From contig CAJUHY010000004.1 in NCBI GenBank assembly GCA_910585895.1, positions 1-64,000 on the forward strand: a stretch of 64,000 nucleotides of DNA, written 5' to 3'. The translations under genes were made by a program, and so were the position numbers. This stretch comes from an uncultured Lachnospiraceae bacterium. Lineage in GTDB: Bacteria; Bacillota; Clostridia; Lachnospirales; Lachnospiraceae. Position 1 is the stretch's first letter. Each line of letters starts with the position of its first letter. The notes beneath the pieces are model-generated. The model did not search any database and was not told where the DNA came from. It worked only from the letters and a program-made list of their open reading frames with translations. Below are positions 25,751-34,971 of this stretch, one piece after another.

Positions 25751-26905
25751 ATGAAAGAACAATTTGAGCTGACAATACTGATGCCTTGCCTGAATGAGGC
25801 GGAGACATTGGCAGCCTGTATCGGTAAGGCAAAAACTTTTCTTGCAGAGAGCGGCGTCAATGGAGAGATTGTGATTGCGGACAATGGAAGTACGGACGGT
25901 TCCAAGCAGATTGCCGTAGAAAACGGAGCCAGGGTTGTGGAAGTGCAAGAGAAAGGCTACGGTGCGGCGTTGATTGGCGGCTGCAATGGCGCCTTAGGAA
26001 AATATGTGATTATGGGGGATGCGGATGACAGTTATGATTTCCTGCATCTGATGCCGTTTGTTGAGAAGCTGAGAGAGGGATATGACCTGGTGATGGGTAA
26101 CCGTTTTAAGGGTGGCATTGAGCCGGGAGCTATGCCGCCATTGCACCGTTACCTGGGGAATCCAGTACTGTCCTTTATTGCAAGGCTGTTCTTTCCCTGC
26201 AAGATTGGTGATTACCACTGCGGTCTCAGAGGCTATCGGCGGGAGGCGATTCTCAGTCTGGGGCTGGTGACTACTGGTATGGAATATGCCAGTGAGATGG
26301 TAGTAAAGGCAACCCTGAACCACCTGAAGATAGCAGAAGTGCCGACTACTTTGAAGAAGGATGGGCGTTCTCATGCACCTCACTTAAGAAGCTGGTCGGA
26401 TGGATGGCGTCATCTGAAGTTCTTATTGATGCACAGTCCAAATTGGCTGTTCATGTACCCGGGGCTGATTTTGTTTGTGATTGGCTTAATTCTGACTGTT
26501 GTCTTAAGCCTGGGCAATATCCAGATTGGTTCAGTCGGACTCGGCGTGCATACGCTGATGTATGCGGCAGCGGGCATGATGGTTGGCGCTAACCTGGTAA
26601 TGTTTTCCCTGTTTGTGCGTTCCTATGCCAGCATAACGGGATTTATCCCCACGGAAAGCAAGTTGGATAAATGGCTGGAGGATACCACCACCGAGAAAGG
26701 GGTTGTTATCGGGCTGGCGCTGTTTTTGCTGGGTGTGATAATCACCATTGCTGCATTCTGTATCTGGGGCGGTACAGGATTTGGCGGGCTGTCACCGGAG
26801 AAAATGATGCGAATTACAATTCCGGCAATGCTCTTGATGGTGGTGGGCATTGAAGTAGTATTTGGAAGTTTTTTTATCGGTATTTTGCATATCAAACATA
26901 AATAG
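25751..26905 (+). CDS. GT2 glycosyltransferase with C-terminal membrane helices (polyprenyl-phosphate sugar synthase-like)
   Basis: The N-terminal 230 residues form a GT-A domain of the dolichol-phosphate-mannose/glucose synthase type: LMPCLNEAETLAACI, IADNGSTDGS, the MGDADDSYDF acidic motif and FRCGLRGYRREA-like residues (HCGLRGYRREAI). Four hydrophobic helices follow (about 240-380). Such enzymes load a sugar onto undecaprenyl phosphate at the inner face for later use outside. It sits between two GT-C-like proteins, its probable users. AGGAAAGGAG precedes the ATG. Confidence 0.82.
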   Translation: MKEQFELTILMPCLNEAETLAACIGKAKTFLAESGVNGEIVIADNGSTDGSKQIAVENGARVVEVQEKGYGAALIGGCNGALGKYVIMGDADDSYDFLHLMPFVEKLREGYDLVMGNRFKGGIEPGAMPPLHRYLGNPVLSFIARLFFPCKIGDYHCGLRGYRREAILSLGLVTTGMEYASEMVVKATLNHLKIAEVPTTLKKDGRSHAPHLRSWSDGWRHLKFLLMHSPNWLFMYPGLILFVIGLILTVVLSLGNIQIGSVGLGVHTLMYAAAGMMVGANLVMFSLFVRSYASITGFIPTESKLDKWLEDTTTEKGVVIGLALFLLGVIITIAAFCIWGGTGFGGLSPEKMMRITIPAMLLMVVGIEVVFGSFFIGILHIKHK

Positions 26906-26973
26906 AACCAGTAAGAAAGACGAGGCAAGAACAAATAGGAAAAGGATTAGGCAATAGATTAAAGGAAAGGCTT

Positions 26974-29133
26974 ATGAGAGATAAGATATTAACATGGATA
27001 AAAGGACATAAACTGCTGGTAGTTTTTCTGGCAGCTGCGCTTATCAAGCAGCTGCTGGTGATAGGGCTTCCTATCTGTCCGGCGGTTGGTACGCCCTGTG
27101 ATGATGAATTGATGCGGGATTGGGCATTTTCTATAGCGGGATTTGACTGGCTGGGAGATTTTAATGCCTATACATTTATGAAAGAGCCGGGATTTGCAGT
27201 ATTCCTCGCAGTCTGTTATCGGCTGCATGTGCCCTATATTTATGCCATTACCTTTGGTTATTCCGTATCATGCATGATTTTCAGCATGGCGTTAAAGAAT
27301 ATTTTCTCCTCAAAGAAATATGTGCTGTGCATATATTTGCTTTTGCTGTTCCATCCTATTTCCTATTGCAGTACCGTTCTGCAGAAGATATACCGCAATG
27401 GGCTGGGGGTAATATTGACGCTCTTTGTTTTCGGCGGGCTGCTTCACCTGTATTTTTCCATCTGTCAGGAAAGTAGGCGAAAGCCCTTGTTTTGGTCAGC
27501 TTTTACCGGGTTATCGCTGGGTTATCTGTGGATAACCAAAAGCGATACTGTCTGGATTCTGCCCTTTACTGTGACAATATGTCTGGTCATGTTTTTCATG
27601 CTGCTTGTCAAATGCAGGAATTTCAAAAGCCTGCCCAGGTACTTGTGCCTGATTCTCCCATTTCTGGGGATATTCTTATGTACGAACGGTGTAAAATTTA
27701 TGCATACTCAGCGGTACGGCATCTCATCCATAGAATATTATGGAGCGGCTATGGATGGGTTTACCCATATCAAATCCGGACAGAAAAATGAGAAAATTCT
27801 GCTGTCCAGAGAACAGTTAAGGAAGCTTTATGAAATTTCACCGACATTGGCGAGTGTGAAAGAGCCGTTGGAAGCTTCTATGGACGAGCACAGCCTGTAT
27901 GACACACATCCGGAGGACGATGAGGTGGAGACCGGCTGGCTGGGCTGGGCATTTGTGCGGGGATTTAAAGATGCTGGAGTTTATGAGGACAGCGAAAAAG
28001 CGAACCTTTTCTTCAAAAATCTCTATGAGGAGATGGAAGCTGCCTTTGCCGACGGCAGGCTGGAAAAGACGGTGGTTCCCAAAGCACAGAAATATTATGT
28101 GGACACACCGGCACACCGCAGGGAACTGCTGGGGCGTACCTTGGAGGCAGTCGCCTATATGGCAAGTTACCGCAAGACAAGCGCAAGGCTGTATTCAGCA
28201 GAAAATAAGAAAACAGAGGCCAGCGTCAAGGCTTTTGAGCGCATTGCCAGAAATGCAAATGTGCCTCACAGCCACAAACATGATTATGCCATAGAAGGGT
28301 GGATTGTATTCCCCGAATATGAGGGACAGAAACTTAACGTATATGTGGAGGATGAAGACGGCAGGCGTTATAAGAAAATGAAATTCAAAAAAAGTGAAGA
28401 TGTCTATACATATCTCAAGGATGAGTATCCAGAACTGGAGAGTGCGCGCAAATGTCATTTCCGTACCGGCTGGAATATTGAGGATGGCAAGAAGGATACG
28501 TCATGGTATCTGGGCGTGTACCTGGCGGATACAGCAGTTGGGGGTAAGAAACAGAGAGCAAAATCATCTTTAGACAAGGATAGGGAACAGCAAGCAGGAT
28601 TACCTGCTTTGGGTAATGAACAAAAGGTGGCGAGCGTACAAATCGAAGAGAACGGATTTGTATCTGTTTCTGGCACAGAATTTATGGCATCCCTGGATAT
28701 GTATTCGAGCAGGCAGGATGAGGGAAGCCGGGCGGCCGTGGGAGTAATGGCTGTAAAGCGGCTCAACCGCATAAGGATGCTCTATCGCGCAAACGGCAGT
28801 AATCTGCTGCAGATAAGCCTCTTTGCCTATGGTGTTTTGACGGCAATATTTCTCTGGGGACTGCGGAAGAAAGATTACAGTTGTGTAAATGCCTGGCTTA
28901 TTGTTACCGGACTGGGCTTAAGCATTCTTGTTTTGGCGGCAGGCATTGCCTATGTGGACCTGACGCAATGCCCGGCAATCAAGACGCTGTATCTAAGCTC
29001 CGGGTATCCGCTGTTGATGAGTGCGGAATTTATCAGCTTATGTAAATGTGCGGAGATGGCGATTTGCCAGGTGAAGAAAGTAAGAGAGAAAGTACAGTAT
29101 AATATGAAGAAGCGCATTGTTGAACAGATATAA
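26974..29133 (+). CDS. Large polytopic membrane protein, GT-C-like
   Basis: This 719-aa protein has an N-terminal membrane half (about eight helices, residues 12-245) and an extracytoplasmic insertion of about 350 residues without obvious motif. Two more helices lie near the C-terminus (about 600-700). The first outer loop carries an acidic pair (TPCDDELMRDWAF, about 42-54), reminiscent of GT-C glycosyltransferases. I do not recognise a named family. It is placed after the polyprenyl-phosphate sugar synthase-like gene and before a cytoplasmic GT2, so transfer or modification of the exported glycan is the best inference. Confidence 0.55.
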   Translation: MRDKILTWIKGHKLLVVFLAAALIKQLLVIGLPICPAVGTPCDDELMRDWAFSIAGFDWLGDFNAYTFMKEPGFAVFLAVCYRLHVPYIYAITFGYSVSCMIFSMALKNIFSSKKYVLCIYLLLLFHPISYCSTVLQKIYRNGLGVILTLFVFGGLLHLYFSICQESRRKPLFWSAFTGLSLGYLWITKSDTVWILPFTVTICLVMFFMLLVKCRNFKSLPRYLCLILPFLGIFLCTNGVKFMHTQRYGISSIEYYGAAMDGFTHIKSGQKNEKILLSREQLRKLYEISPTLASVKEPLEASMDEHSLYDTHPEDDEVETGWLGWAFVRGFKDAGVYEDSEKANLFFKNLYEEMEAAFADGRLEKTVVPKAQKYYVDTPAHRRELLGRTLEAVAYMASYRKTSARLYSAENKKTEASVKAFERIARNANVPHSHKHDYAIEGWIVFPEYEGQKLNVYVEDEDGRRYKKMKFKKSEDVYTYLKDEYPELESARKCHFRTGWNIEDGKKDTSWYLGVYLADTAVGGKKQRAKSSLDKDREQQAGLPALGNEQKVASVQIEENGFVSVSGTEFMASLDMYSSRQDEGSRAAVGVMAVKRLNRIRMLYRANGSNLLQISLFAYGVLTAIFLWGLRKKDYSCVNAWLIVTGLGLSILVLAAGIAYVDLTQCPAIKTLYLSSGYPLLMSAEFISLCKCAEMAICQVKKVREKVQYNMKKRIVEQI

Positions 29134-29204
29134 AAAGAAGATTAGATATTTTTGCGATTGTAATAGGAGTTTTCAGAATATGTGTGGGCATAAGGAGGAA
29201 TGGC

Positions 29205-30857
29205 ATGAATTTTAAAACACAGGCAGGTATGGGAATGCGGCTGTTGAGACAATATGGAGCCAAAGATTTTTATTGCAGATTTCGGGAGTGGTGCAATTTT
29301 CAGACTGGAAACCACCGTTATCAAAAGAACCGCAGCAGTTATTTCCCAGACGAGCTGGAATTGGAAAGGCAGCGCAACGCAGTGTGGGAGTTTGCGCCTC
29401 TGATAAGCATTGTCGTGCCAACCTATGAGACGGCGGAGCATTTTCTGCGCCAGCTCATAGATTCTGTATTGGGGCAGACGTATGGCAATCTCGAATTGTG
29501 CCTGGCAGACGGCAGTTCCTCAGATTGTGTGGAAAAGGTTGTAAAGACGTATCAGGACAGTCGTATTTCCTATAAACGTCTGGCTAAAAATGAAGGCATC
29601 TCGGAAAATACGAACCAGGGGTTTGCCATGGCTAAAGGAGAATATCTTGCGCTTTTGGACCATGATGACCTCTTGACAGAGAATGCTTTGTATGAGATGG
29701 TGAAAGTTTTGAATGAGCAGGAAGTAAGGCCGGACATGGTGTATTCCGATGAGGATAAGATGGTGGGGGATTCCACTGAATACTGCGACCCCAATTTTAA
29801 GCCGGATTATAATGAGGAATTGCTTCGCAGAAACAATTATATTTGTCATTTTCTGCTGTTCTCCAGAGAAATTTTGCAGAAAGCGGGTGGGCTGGACGGA
29901 ACATATGATGGAGCGCAGGATCATGAGTTCGTATTGCGCTGCCGCAAATATGGCGCGAAGTTCTGCCACATTCCTAAGGTTTTATATCATTGGCGGGTGC
30001 ACCCATCGTCCACCTCATATAATCCTGAATCTAAACTATATGCTTATGAGAACGGTAAGAAGGCAATCAGGGATTATCTGAAAAGCTGCGGTGTGGAGGC
30101 AGAAGTAGAGCTAACCAAAGATTTAGGCGTATACTGGGTTAATTATGTGCGCAATCGGAAAATGCGCGTGGCGGCGCTTGTTCAAAACGATAAGCAGTTG
30201 GAAGTATTAAAAGAGCATACATTTGTTTCTGAATTTACAGATATTTCTTGGCTGTGTACCGAAAAGCATGGGAACAGAACGCTGGAAAAGATAAATGCAG
30301 ATTATATATTGATTGCGCGTGCTGGAATGCTGCCGAAGAAAGAGGACTGGCTGGAGCGGATGCTGGCGTTTTGCCAGGAGGAGCGGGTAGGCGCTGTCAG
30401 CGGAATTTTTCGTGACATGAGGAATAGGATTCTGCAGAATGGCATGATGGTATCCAGAGGGGGTAAGGTATATCCCTTGTTTGAAGGTTTGTCTAAGATT
30501 TATACAGGATATGCGCACCGGGCAGCGATTCCGGGAAACGTCAGCACGTTGCCTCTGGATTTTGTGCTGCTCTCGAAGAAAGCGTGGGAGGAAGCGGGCA
30601 AGTTTGACGCGGGATACTCATTTCCGGCAAGAGAAGTAGACTTTTTTGCAAGAATGCGCAGATGCGGATATGAAATCGTGGCAGATCCTGAGGTGGAAAT
30701 TCGCTGTCCCCGGGGGTTTGCCTGGGATTATAAAGTGAAACCGAAGGAATTTGCGCGGCTCAAACAGCAGTGGGGCAAAGAATGGCAGCGTGGGGATATG
30801 GCTTACAATGATAATTTCTGGGATGGAGACGGAACGTTTACCTTCCGCAGGCAATAG
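29205..30857 (+). CDS. GT2 glycosyltransferase with degenerate second domain
   Basis: This 550-aa protein has a short N-terminal helix region and then a GT-A domain (about 65-300) with IVVPTYETAEHFLRQLIDS, ADGSSSD, LLDHDDLLTENAL, YSDEDKM and GAQDHEFVLR, the hallmark set of WbbL/rhamnan-type enzymes. The C-terminal 240 residues align in outline with a second GT-A domain, but at the expected metal-binding site there is ILIARAGMLPKKEDW in place of LLLNNDTE. The second domain is therefore probably inactive. ATG 29205 is chosen because AAGGAGGA lies 5 nt upstream; GTG 29184 lacks one. Confidence 0.82.
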   Translation: MNFKTQAGMGMRLLRQYGAKDFYCRFREWCNFQTGNHRYQKNRSSYFPDELELERQRNAVWEFAPLISIVVPTYETAEHFLRQLIDSVLGQTYGNLELCLADGSSSDCVEKVVKTYQDSRISYKRLAKNEGISENTNQGFAMAKGEYLALLDHDDLLTENALYEMVKVLNEQEVRPDMVYSDEDKMVGDSTEYCDPNFKPDYNEELLRRNNYICHFLLFSREILQKAGGLDGTYDGAQDHEFVLRCRKYGAKFCHIPKVLYHWRVHPSSTSYNPESKLYAYENGKKAIRDYLKSCGVEAEVELTKDLGVYWVNYVRNRKMRVAALVQNDKQLEVLKEHTFVSEFTDISWLCTEKHGNRTLEKINADYILIARAGMLPKKEDWLERMLAFCQEERVGAVSGIFRDMRNRILQNGMMVSRGGKVYPLFEGLSKIYTGYAHRAAIPGNVSTLPLDFVLLSKKAWEEAGKFDAGYSFPAREVDFFARMRRCGYEIVADPEVEIRCPRGFAWDYKVKPKEFARLKQQWGKEWQRGDMAYNDNFWDGDGTFTFRRQ

Positions 30858-30862
30858 AAAGC

Positions 30863-32290
30863 GTGGTTGTTAAGTTGGGACAGAACAAGCAGAATCTGAA
30901 AAATGTGCTTATGGTAGTGAGCAGCAATGTGCTCACGATACTTGTTTCATTATTTACGGGATTTATTTTGCCCAAAGAACTCAGCATAGAAGATTATGCA
31001 TATTACAGGGTATATCTGCTGTATATTGCCTATGCAGGTTTTTTCCACTTTGGGTTTGTAAACGGCATTTACCTGAAATATGGAAATCTGGACGTAAACC
31101 AGATTCCCAAGAAAATTTTCCGAACCTACAGTTATTTTATGGTACTCATGCAGGCATTGGCAGTTGTCGGGCTTTCTGCAATACTGTTTGCGGGCGGGTT
31201 TTTCATGGAAATGGATAAAGTAATTGCCTTTGCCTTCGTGGTCATTAACATCCCATTGATAAATATCAAGTGGTTTTACTCTTCGATTAACCAGTTCACA
31301 AAGAGGTTTGTGATTGACAGCTATGTTACGTTCCTGCAGAATATTCTTAATCTGGCAATGGTATTATTTGTGATACTTTTTGGATGGTATGATTACAAAA
31401 TCCTGCTGGTAATTTTAACCATTTGCAATCTCCTGTGTATGGTGATTACGATATGCCAGAATAAGCAGATTCTCTGGGGCAGGAGGGAGCCGCTTATCGA
31501 AGTGGGTATTCCTGCCCTGATTAAGAGCGGATTTTTCCTGATGCTCAGTGAATTTATCGGACTTATCATCCTGGGCATAGACAGTATGTTTGTCGATAAT
31601 CTGTTCAGTCAGACGGACTTTGCCATGTATTCCTTTGCGGTATCGGTGATAGCGGTTATTTATACGCTGATTACTGTGGTGTCCAATCTGGTTTACCCCT
31701 ACCTGGTCCGTGTATCTGTAGAAAAATATGCGGAATATTATGCGCTGATGAGTGATGTGCTGGTGGTTGTGTCAATGTTTTCCATGCTGGCATTTTATGT
31801 GGCAGAATTTGCCATCCTCAAGTGGTTGGGCAAGTTTACGCCGAGTATCCCGGTGATAGGAATTTTATTCGGCACCATTGTATTCCGTACCTTGATTACC
31901 CTGGTTTGCGGCAATTATTTTAAGGTCTTAAAAATGATTAAAGAGTACACAGAAAATAATGTGTTTGCCATTGTAATATCGTTTGTCCTCAATGTGGCTG
32001 CGTATCTGCTCTTTCATGATTACACATACATTGCTGTGGCGAGCCTGTTGTCGTTTATCATCTGGTTTGTGGTGACGGATGGAATTTTTATCCGCCGACT
32101 GGAAATTTCTGTATATGGATATGCGGTAAGGTACATTTGCATTTTGGCAAGCCTTGTGTTATTTTATGTACTCAGGGATGTGGAGCCAATACGCGCATTT
32201 TTTATTTATTTTGCCGGCTGCGCCGTGATTTCTTTGCTGTGCTTTTACAGGCAGATGAAAAAGGTAATTTCCCTGGTGCGCGCGAGATAG
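30863..32290 (+). CDS. Wzx-like oligosaccharide flippase (MOP superfamily)
   Basis: This 475-aa protein is hydrophobic throughout, with about 12-14 membrane helices and the N-terminal pattern of polysaccharide flippases (VLTILVSLFTGFILPKELSI, EDYAYYRVYLLYI). Such proteins move undecaprenyl-pyrophosphate-linked repeat units across the membrane. It begins with GTG 5 bp after the previous gene and has no good ribosome-binding site, so translation is probably coupled. The locus also has two ABC exporters, so more than one glycan or lipid-linked intermediate is probably exported. Confidence 0.82.
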   Translation: MVVKLGQNKQNLKNVLMVVSSNVLTILVSLFTGFILPKELSIEDYAYYRVYLLYIAYAGFFHFGFVNGIYLKYGNLDVNQIPKKIFRTYSYFMVLMQALAVVGLSAILFAGGFFMEMDKVIAFAFVVINIPLINIKWFYSSINQFTKRFVIDSYVTFLQNILNLAMVLFVILFGWYDYKILLVILTICNLLCMVITICQNKQILWGRREPLIEVGIPALIKSGFFLMLSEFIGLIILGIDSMFVDNLFSQTDFAMYSFAVSVIAVIYTLITVVSNLVYPYLVRVSVEKYAEYYALMSDVLVVVSMFSMLAFYVAEFAILKWLGKFTPSIPVIGILFGTIVFRTLITLVCGNYFKVLKMIKEYTENNVFAIVISFVLNVAAYLLFHDYTYIAVASLLSFIIWFVVTDGIFIRRLEISVYGYAVRYICILASLVLFYVLRDVEPIRAFFIYFAGCAVISLLCFYRQMKKVISLVRAR

Positions 32291-32350
32291 ATTTTTAGGA
32301 GTTCCTGACAATATAAGTCAGAGGGGAATTTAGAGGAGACGAAAGAAGAA

Positions 32351-33301
32351 ATGAAAAAAATCAGTTTGATTATTCCTTGTTATAATGAGGAAAGCTGTCT
32401 GCCGGCCTTTGACAGGGAAATCGCTAAACTTGTCGAACAGATGCAGGGATACCAATTTGAAATCCTCTATATCAATGACGGTTCTGCGGATGGAACGCTG
32501 GCGATGATACGCAGGTTTTCCCAAGACAGGCCCTATGTCCGTTATCTTTCATTTTCACGGAATTTTGGCAAGGAGGCGGCGATGTACGCAGGATTCTGCA
32601 ATGCCACCGGGGATTATGTGGCGGTTATGGATGCAGATTTACAGGACCCGCCCCATATCTTGCCGGAAATGCTGAAAATTCTGGAAACCGGAGAATATGA
32701 CAGCGTTGCCACACGGCGGGTGGACAGGGCGGGAGAGCCGCCAATCCGTTCCTTTTTTGCAAGGATGTTCTATAAGGTAATCAATAAGATTTCCGATGCC
32801 GATGTCGTGGATGGAGCCAGGGATTACCGCTTGATGCGGCGGGAAATGGTGGATGTGATTGTGGAGATGGGAGAGAGGAACCGCTTTTCCAAAGGCATTT
32901 TCGGCTGGATTGGCTTTCGCACCTACTGGTATGATTTTGAAAATATAGAGCGGACTGCCGGGGAGACCAAATGGAATTTCTGGAAGCTCTTTAAATATTC
33001 GATAGATGGGATTGTAAGTTTTTCTCAGATGCCGCTGACCATTGCTTCCTGGATGGGCGTGGCATGTACGGGATTTTCCTTGCTGGCAATTATTTTCATT
33101 GTCGTGCGTAAGCTTCTGTGGGGTGATGAGGTGCAGGGCTGGGCGTCTAATATGTGTGTGATGATTTTTATTGGCGGTGTGCAGTTGTTCTGTCTGGGCG
33201 TTATCGGACAGTATGTAGGCAAGACGTATGTGGAGACGAAAAAGCGTCCTCACTATATCGTGAGTGAGTGCAGTGACGAAAAGATAAAGAAGATTGGCTG
33301 A
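32351..33301 (+). CDS. GtrB-like bactoprenol glycosyltransferase
   Basis: This 316-aa protein has a GT-A domain typical of GtrB/DPM1 enzymes: LIIPCYNEESCLPAF, YINDGSADGTL, SFSRNFGKEAAMYAG, the MDADLQDPP acidic motif and VDGARDYRLMRREMV. Two membrane helices near the C-terminus (about 230-290) follow. GtrB transfers a sugar from a nucleotide donor to undecaprenyl phosphate. The next gene encodes a GtrII-like membrane transferase, its expected partner. A GtrA-type flippase was not found. The C-terminus overlaps the reading frame before the next start. Confidence 0.92.
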   Translation: MKKISLIIPCYNEESCLPAFDREIAKLVEQMQGYQFEILYINDGSADGTLAMIRRFSQDRPYVRYLSFSRNFGKEAAMYAGFCNATGDYVAVMDADLQDPPHILPEMLKILETGEYDSVATRRVDRAGEPPIRSFFARMFYKVINKISDADVVDGARDYRLMRREMVDVIVEMGERNRFSKGIFGWIGFRTYWYDFENIERTAGETKWNFWKLFKYSIDGIVSFSQMPLTIASWMGVACTGFSLLAIIFIVVRKLLWGDEVQGWASNMCVMIFIGGVQLFCLGVIGQYVGKTYVETKKRPHYIVSECSDEKIKKIG

Positions 33302-33323
33302 AATGCTGATAAGGAGTGGCAAA

Positions 33324-34856
33324 ATGATTGATGATATGAAAAGGTTTGCAAAGATACATAGAAAAGGTTTGTTTGTGAATGCGGTTATGGTATGTATCTG
33401 CTATCTGCACATGGTCTTCTCTCAGAATGTGGGTGTTGATACGGAGCGGATGATTATGGATGCGGGACCGCTGCTCGATTCCTGGAAAGCAATTGGCAGA
33501 CAGGGACTTGTTCTGAGCAAGGCAGTGTGGATGCCGGGAGGTTATAACCCATATTTTGCGGGAATTGTATTTCTGGCAGGCTTTATGCTGCTGGGGTCGC
33601 TTATCGCTTACCTCTGCTGGACCATGGGCGGCAGGGATGATAGATACCCCTATGGGCTGTTTATGGTTCTTTTCAGCGTGTGCCCGGTGTGGATGCCGCA
33701 GTTTTATTTCGCTCTGCAGAGGCTGGAGGTAGCGCTGGGGCTGCTTTATGCAACGTTGTCAGTTTTTGCTTTGGGGCGTATGGTTTTTAACAGAGAGTAT
33801 AAGATATGTTTGGCAGTATCCTATCTGGCGTTCGGGGTTTGGAGCTTTTGTTCCTATCAGGGCTGCGTGGCATTTTATATCGGTCTTTGCATTATGGTTT
33901 TCCTCATGGACTTTGTAAGAAGTTATCAAGAAAAGCCATGGAATGTGTATGCGTTGGCGATTCTTAAACTGATAGGCGGCTTTGCGGCAGTCTATCTTGT
34001 GAATGCGATAATCACACGTGTATTTTTCGGACAGGGGCAGTATTTAACGGGGCAGATTCTTTGGGGAAGCGCCCCTGTTTCTGATATTATCCGCAATGTT
34101 TTACGGCATGTAAAAAATGTGCTTTTGTGGGAGGGGGCGTCACACCGTTCCGTATATCCTGTTGTGTGCATCTGCCTGGCGATTGTCTGTCTGGCATTCT
34201 GCATGAAAAAGCATATAAAGAAATCTGTAAAGTTCGTATTTTTTCTCGCTTTGGCAGGTCTGTTGGCAACGCCGTTTCTGCTGACTGTTTATATGGGGAA
34301 TGCTCCGGTGGTGCGCTCCCAGTTTGCATTACAGCTGGTTTCTGCATTTGGCTGTATGCTTGCATACGGAATTTGGAAAAAGGAAGGAGGGAAGAGGTAT
34401 CTGTGGGCACGCAGGGCAATGATGGCAGTCAGCGTGGCAGTAATCTGGTTTAGTGTCAGCACGGTTGCGCGGCTGCAATATACGGATGATGTGCGTTATC
34501 AGGAGGATGTACGTGTGGCAAGTGAGATTGCCAGGGATATACAGCGGACAGAAGGGACAAAGGACCTGCGCGTGATTTTTGTGGGGGGATATGGAGCGCG
34601 CCTGAACTGCGCTGCAGAAGGCAATGACATGTACGGTGTATCTATGCTGGGATGGGACTACACGCCGGCTAACCCTATTGGCTCAACAGCCCGCGTCATA
34701 GACTTCATGCATACTTTGGGCATTGAGGTAAATGGGACGCTGGACCATCAGGAGGAAGCGGTAAAACTGGCAAAAGAAATGGACCATTATCCGAATCCTG
34801 GATATATTTCGGTCCAGGACGATTATGTCATAGTCAAGCTCTCCGATATAAATTAA
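33324..34856 (+). CDS. GtrII-like membrane glycosyltransferase
   Basis: This 510-aa protein has about ten membrane helices and resembles serotype-conversion type glucosyltransferases (GtrII family). The first outer loop (QNVGVDTERMIMDAGPLLDSWKA, about 30-50) holds acidic residues that could be catalytic. It would transfer a sugar from undecaprenyl phosphate to the growing or finished polysaccharide outside the membrane. ATG 33324 has AAGGAG at 33311-33316; an upstream in-frame TTG (33294) has none. It pairs functionally with the preceding GtrB-like gene. Confidence 0.8.
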   Translation: MIDDMKRFAKIHRKGLFVNAVMVCICYLHMVFSQNVGVDTERMIMDAGPLLDSWKAIGRQGLVLSKAVWMPGGYNPYFAGIVFLAGFMLLGSLIAYLCWTMGGRDDRYPYGLFMVLFSVCPVWMPQFYFALQRLEVALGLLYATLSVFALGRMVFNREYKICLAVSYLAFGVWSFCSYQGCVAFYIGLCIMVFLMDFVRSYQEKPWNVYALAILKLIGGFAAVYLVNAIITRVFFGQGQYLTGQILWGSAPVSDIIRNVLRHVKNVLLWEGASHRSVYPVVCICLAIVCLAFCMKKHIKKSVKFVFFLALAGLLATPFLLTVYMGNAPVVRSQFALQLVSAFGCMLAYGIWKKEGGKRYLWARRAMMAVSVAVIWFSVSTVARLQYTDDVRYQEDVRVASEIARDIQRTEGTKDLRVIFVGGYGARLNCAAEGNDMYGVSMLGWDYTPANPIGSTARVIDFMHTLGIEVNGTLDHQEEAVKLAKEMDHYPNPGYISVQDDYVIVKLSDIN

Positions 34857-34970
34857 AAGGAGGTGATACAGGCGGAAGTCCAGGGAGAGAAGGGGATTTT
34901 ATAATTACAAAAAGAAAGGGATAAAAGGGATTAAGAAAGCTTCAAAAAGAAAGGGATAAAAAGGGATTAG
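34855..34970 (+). repeat. Orphan Shine-Dalgarno sequence and purine-rich tandem repeat
   Basis: AAAAGGAGGTGATA (34855-34868), a near-perfect match to the 16S rRNA 3' end, overlaps the previous stop but no start codon follows it at usable distance. Then CAAAAAGAAAGGGATAAAAG (34908 onward, about 28 bp) repeats at 34943-34970 with one extra A. The second copy runs up to the ATG of the next gene and supplies its GGGATTAGA leader. Confidence 0.6.
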
Positions 34971-34971
34971 A

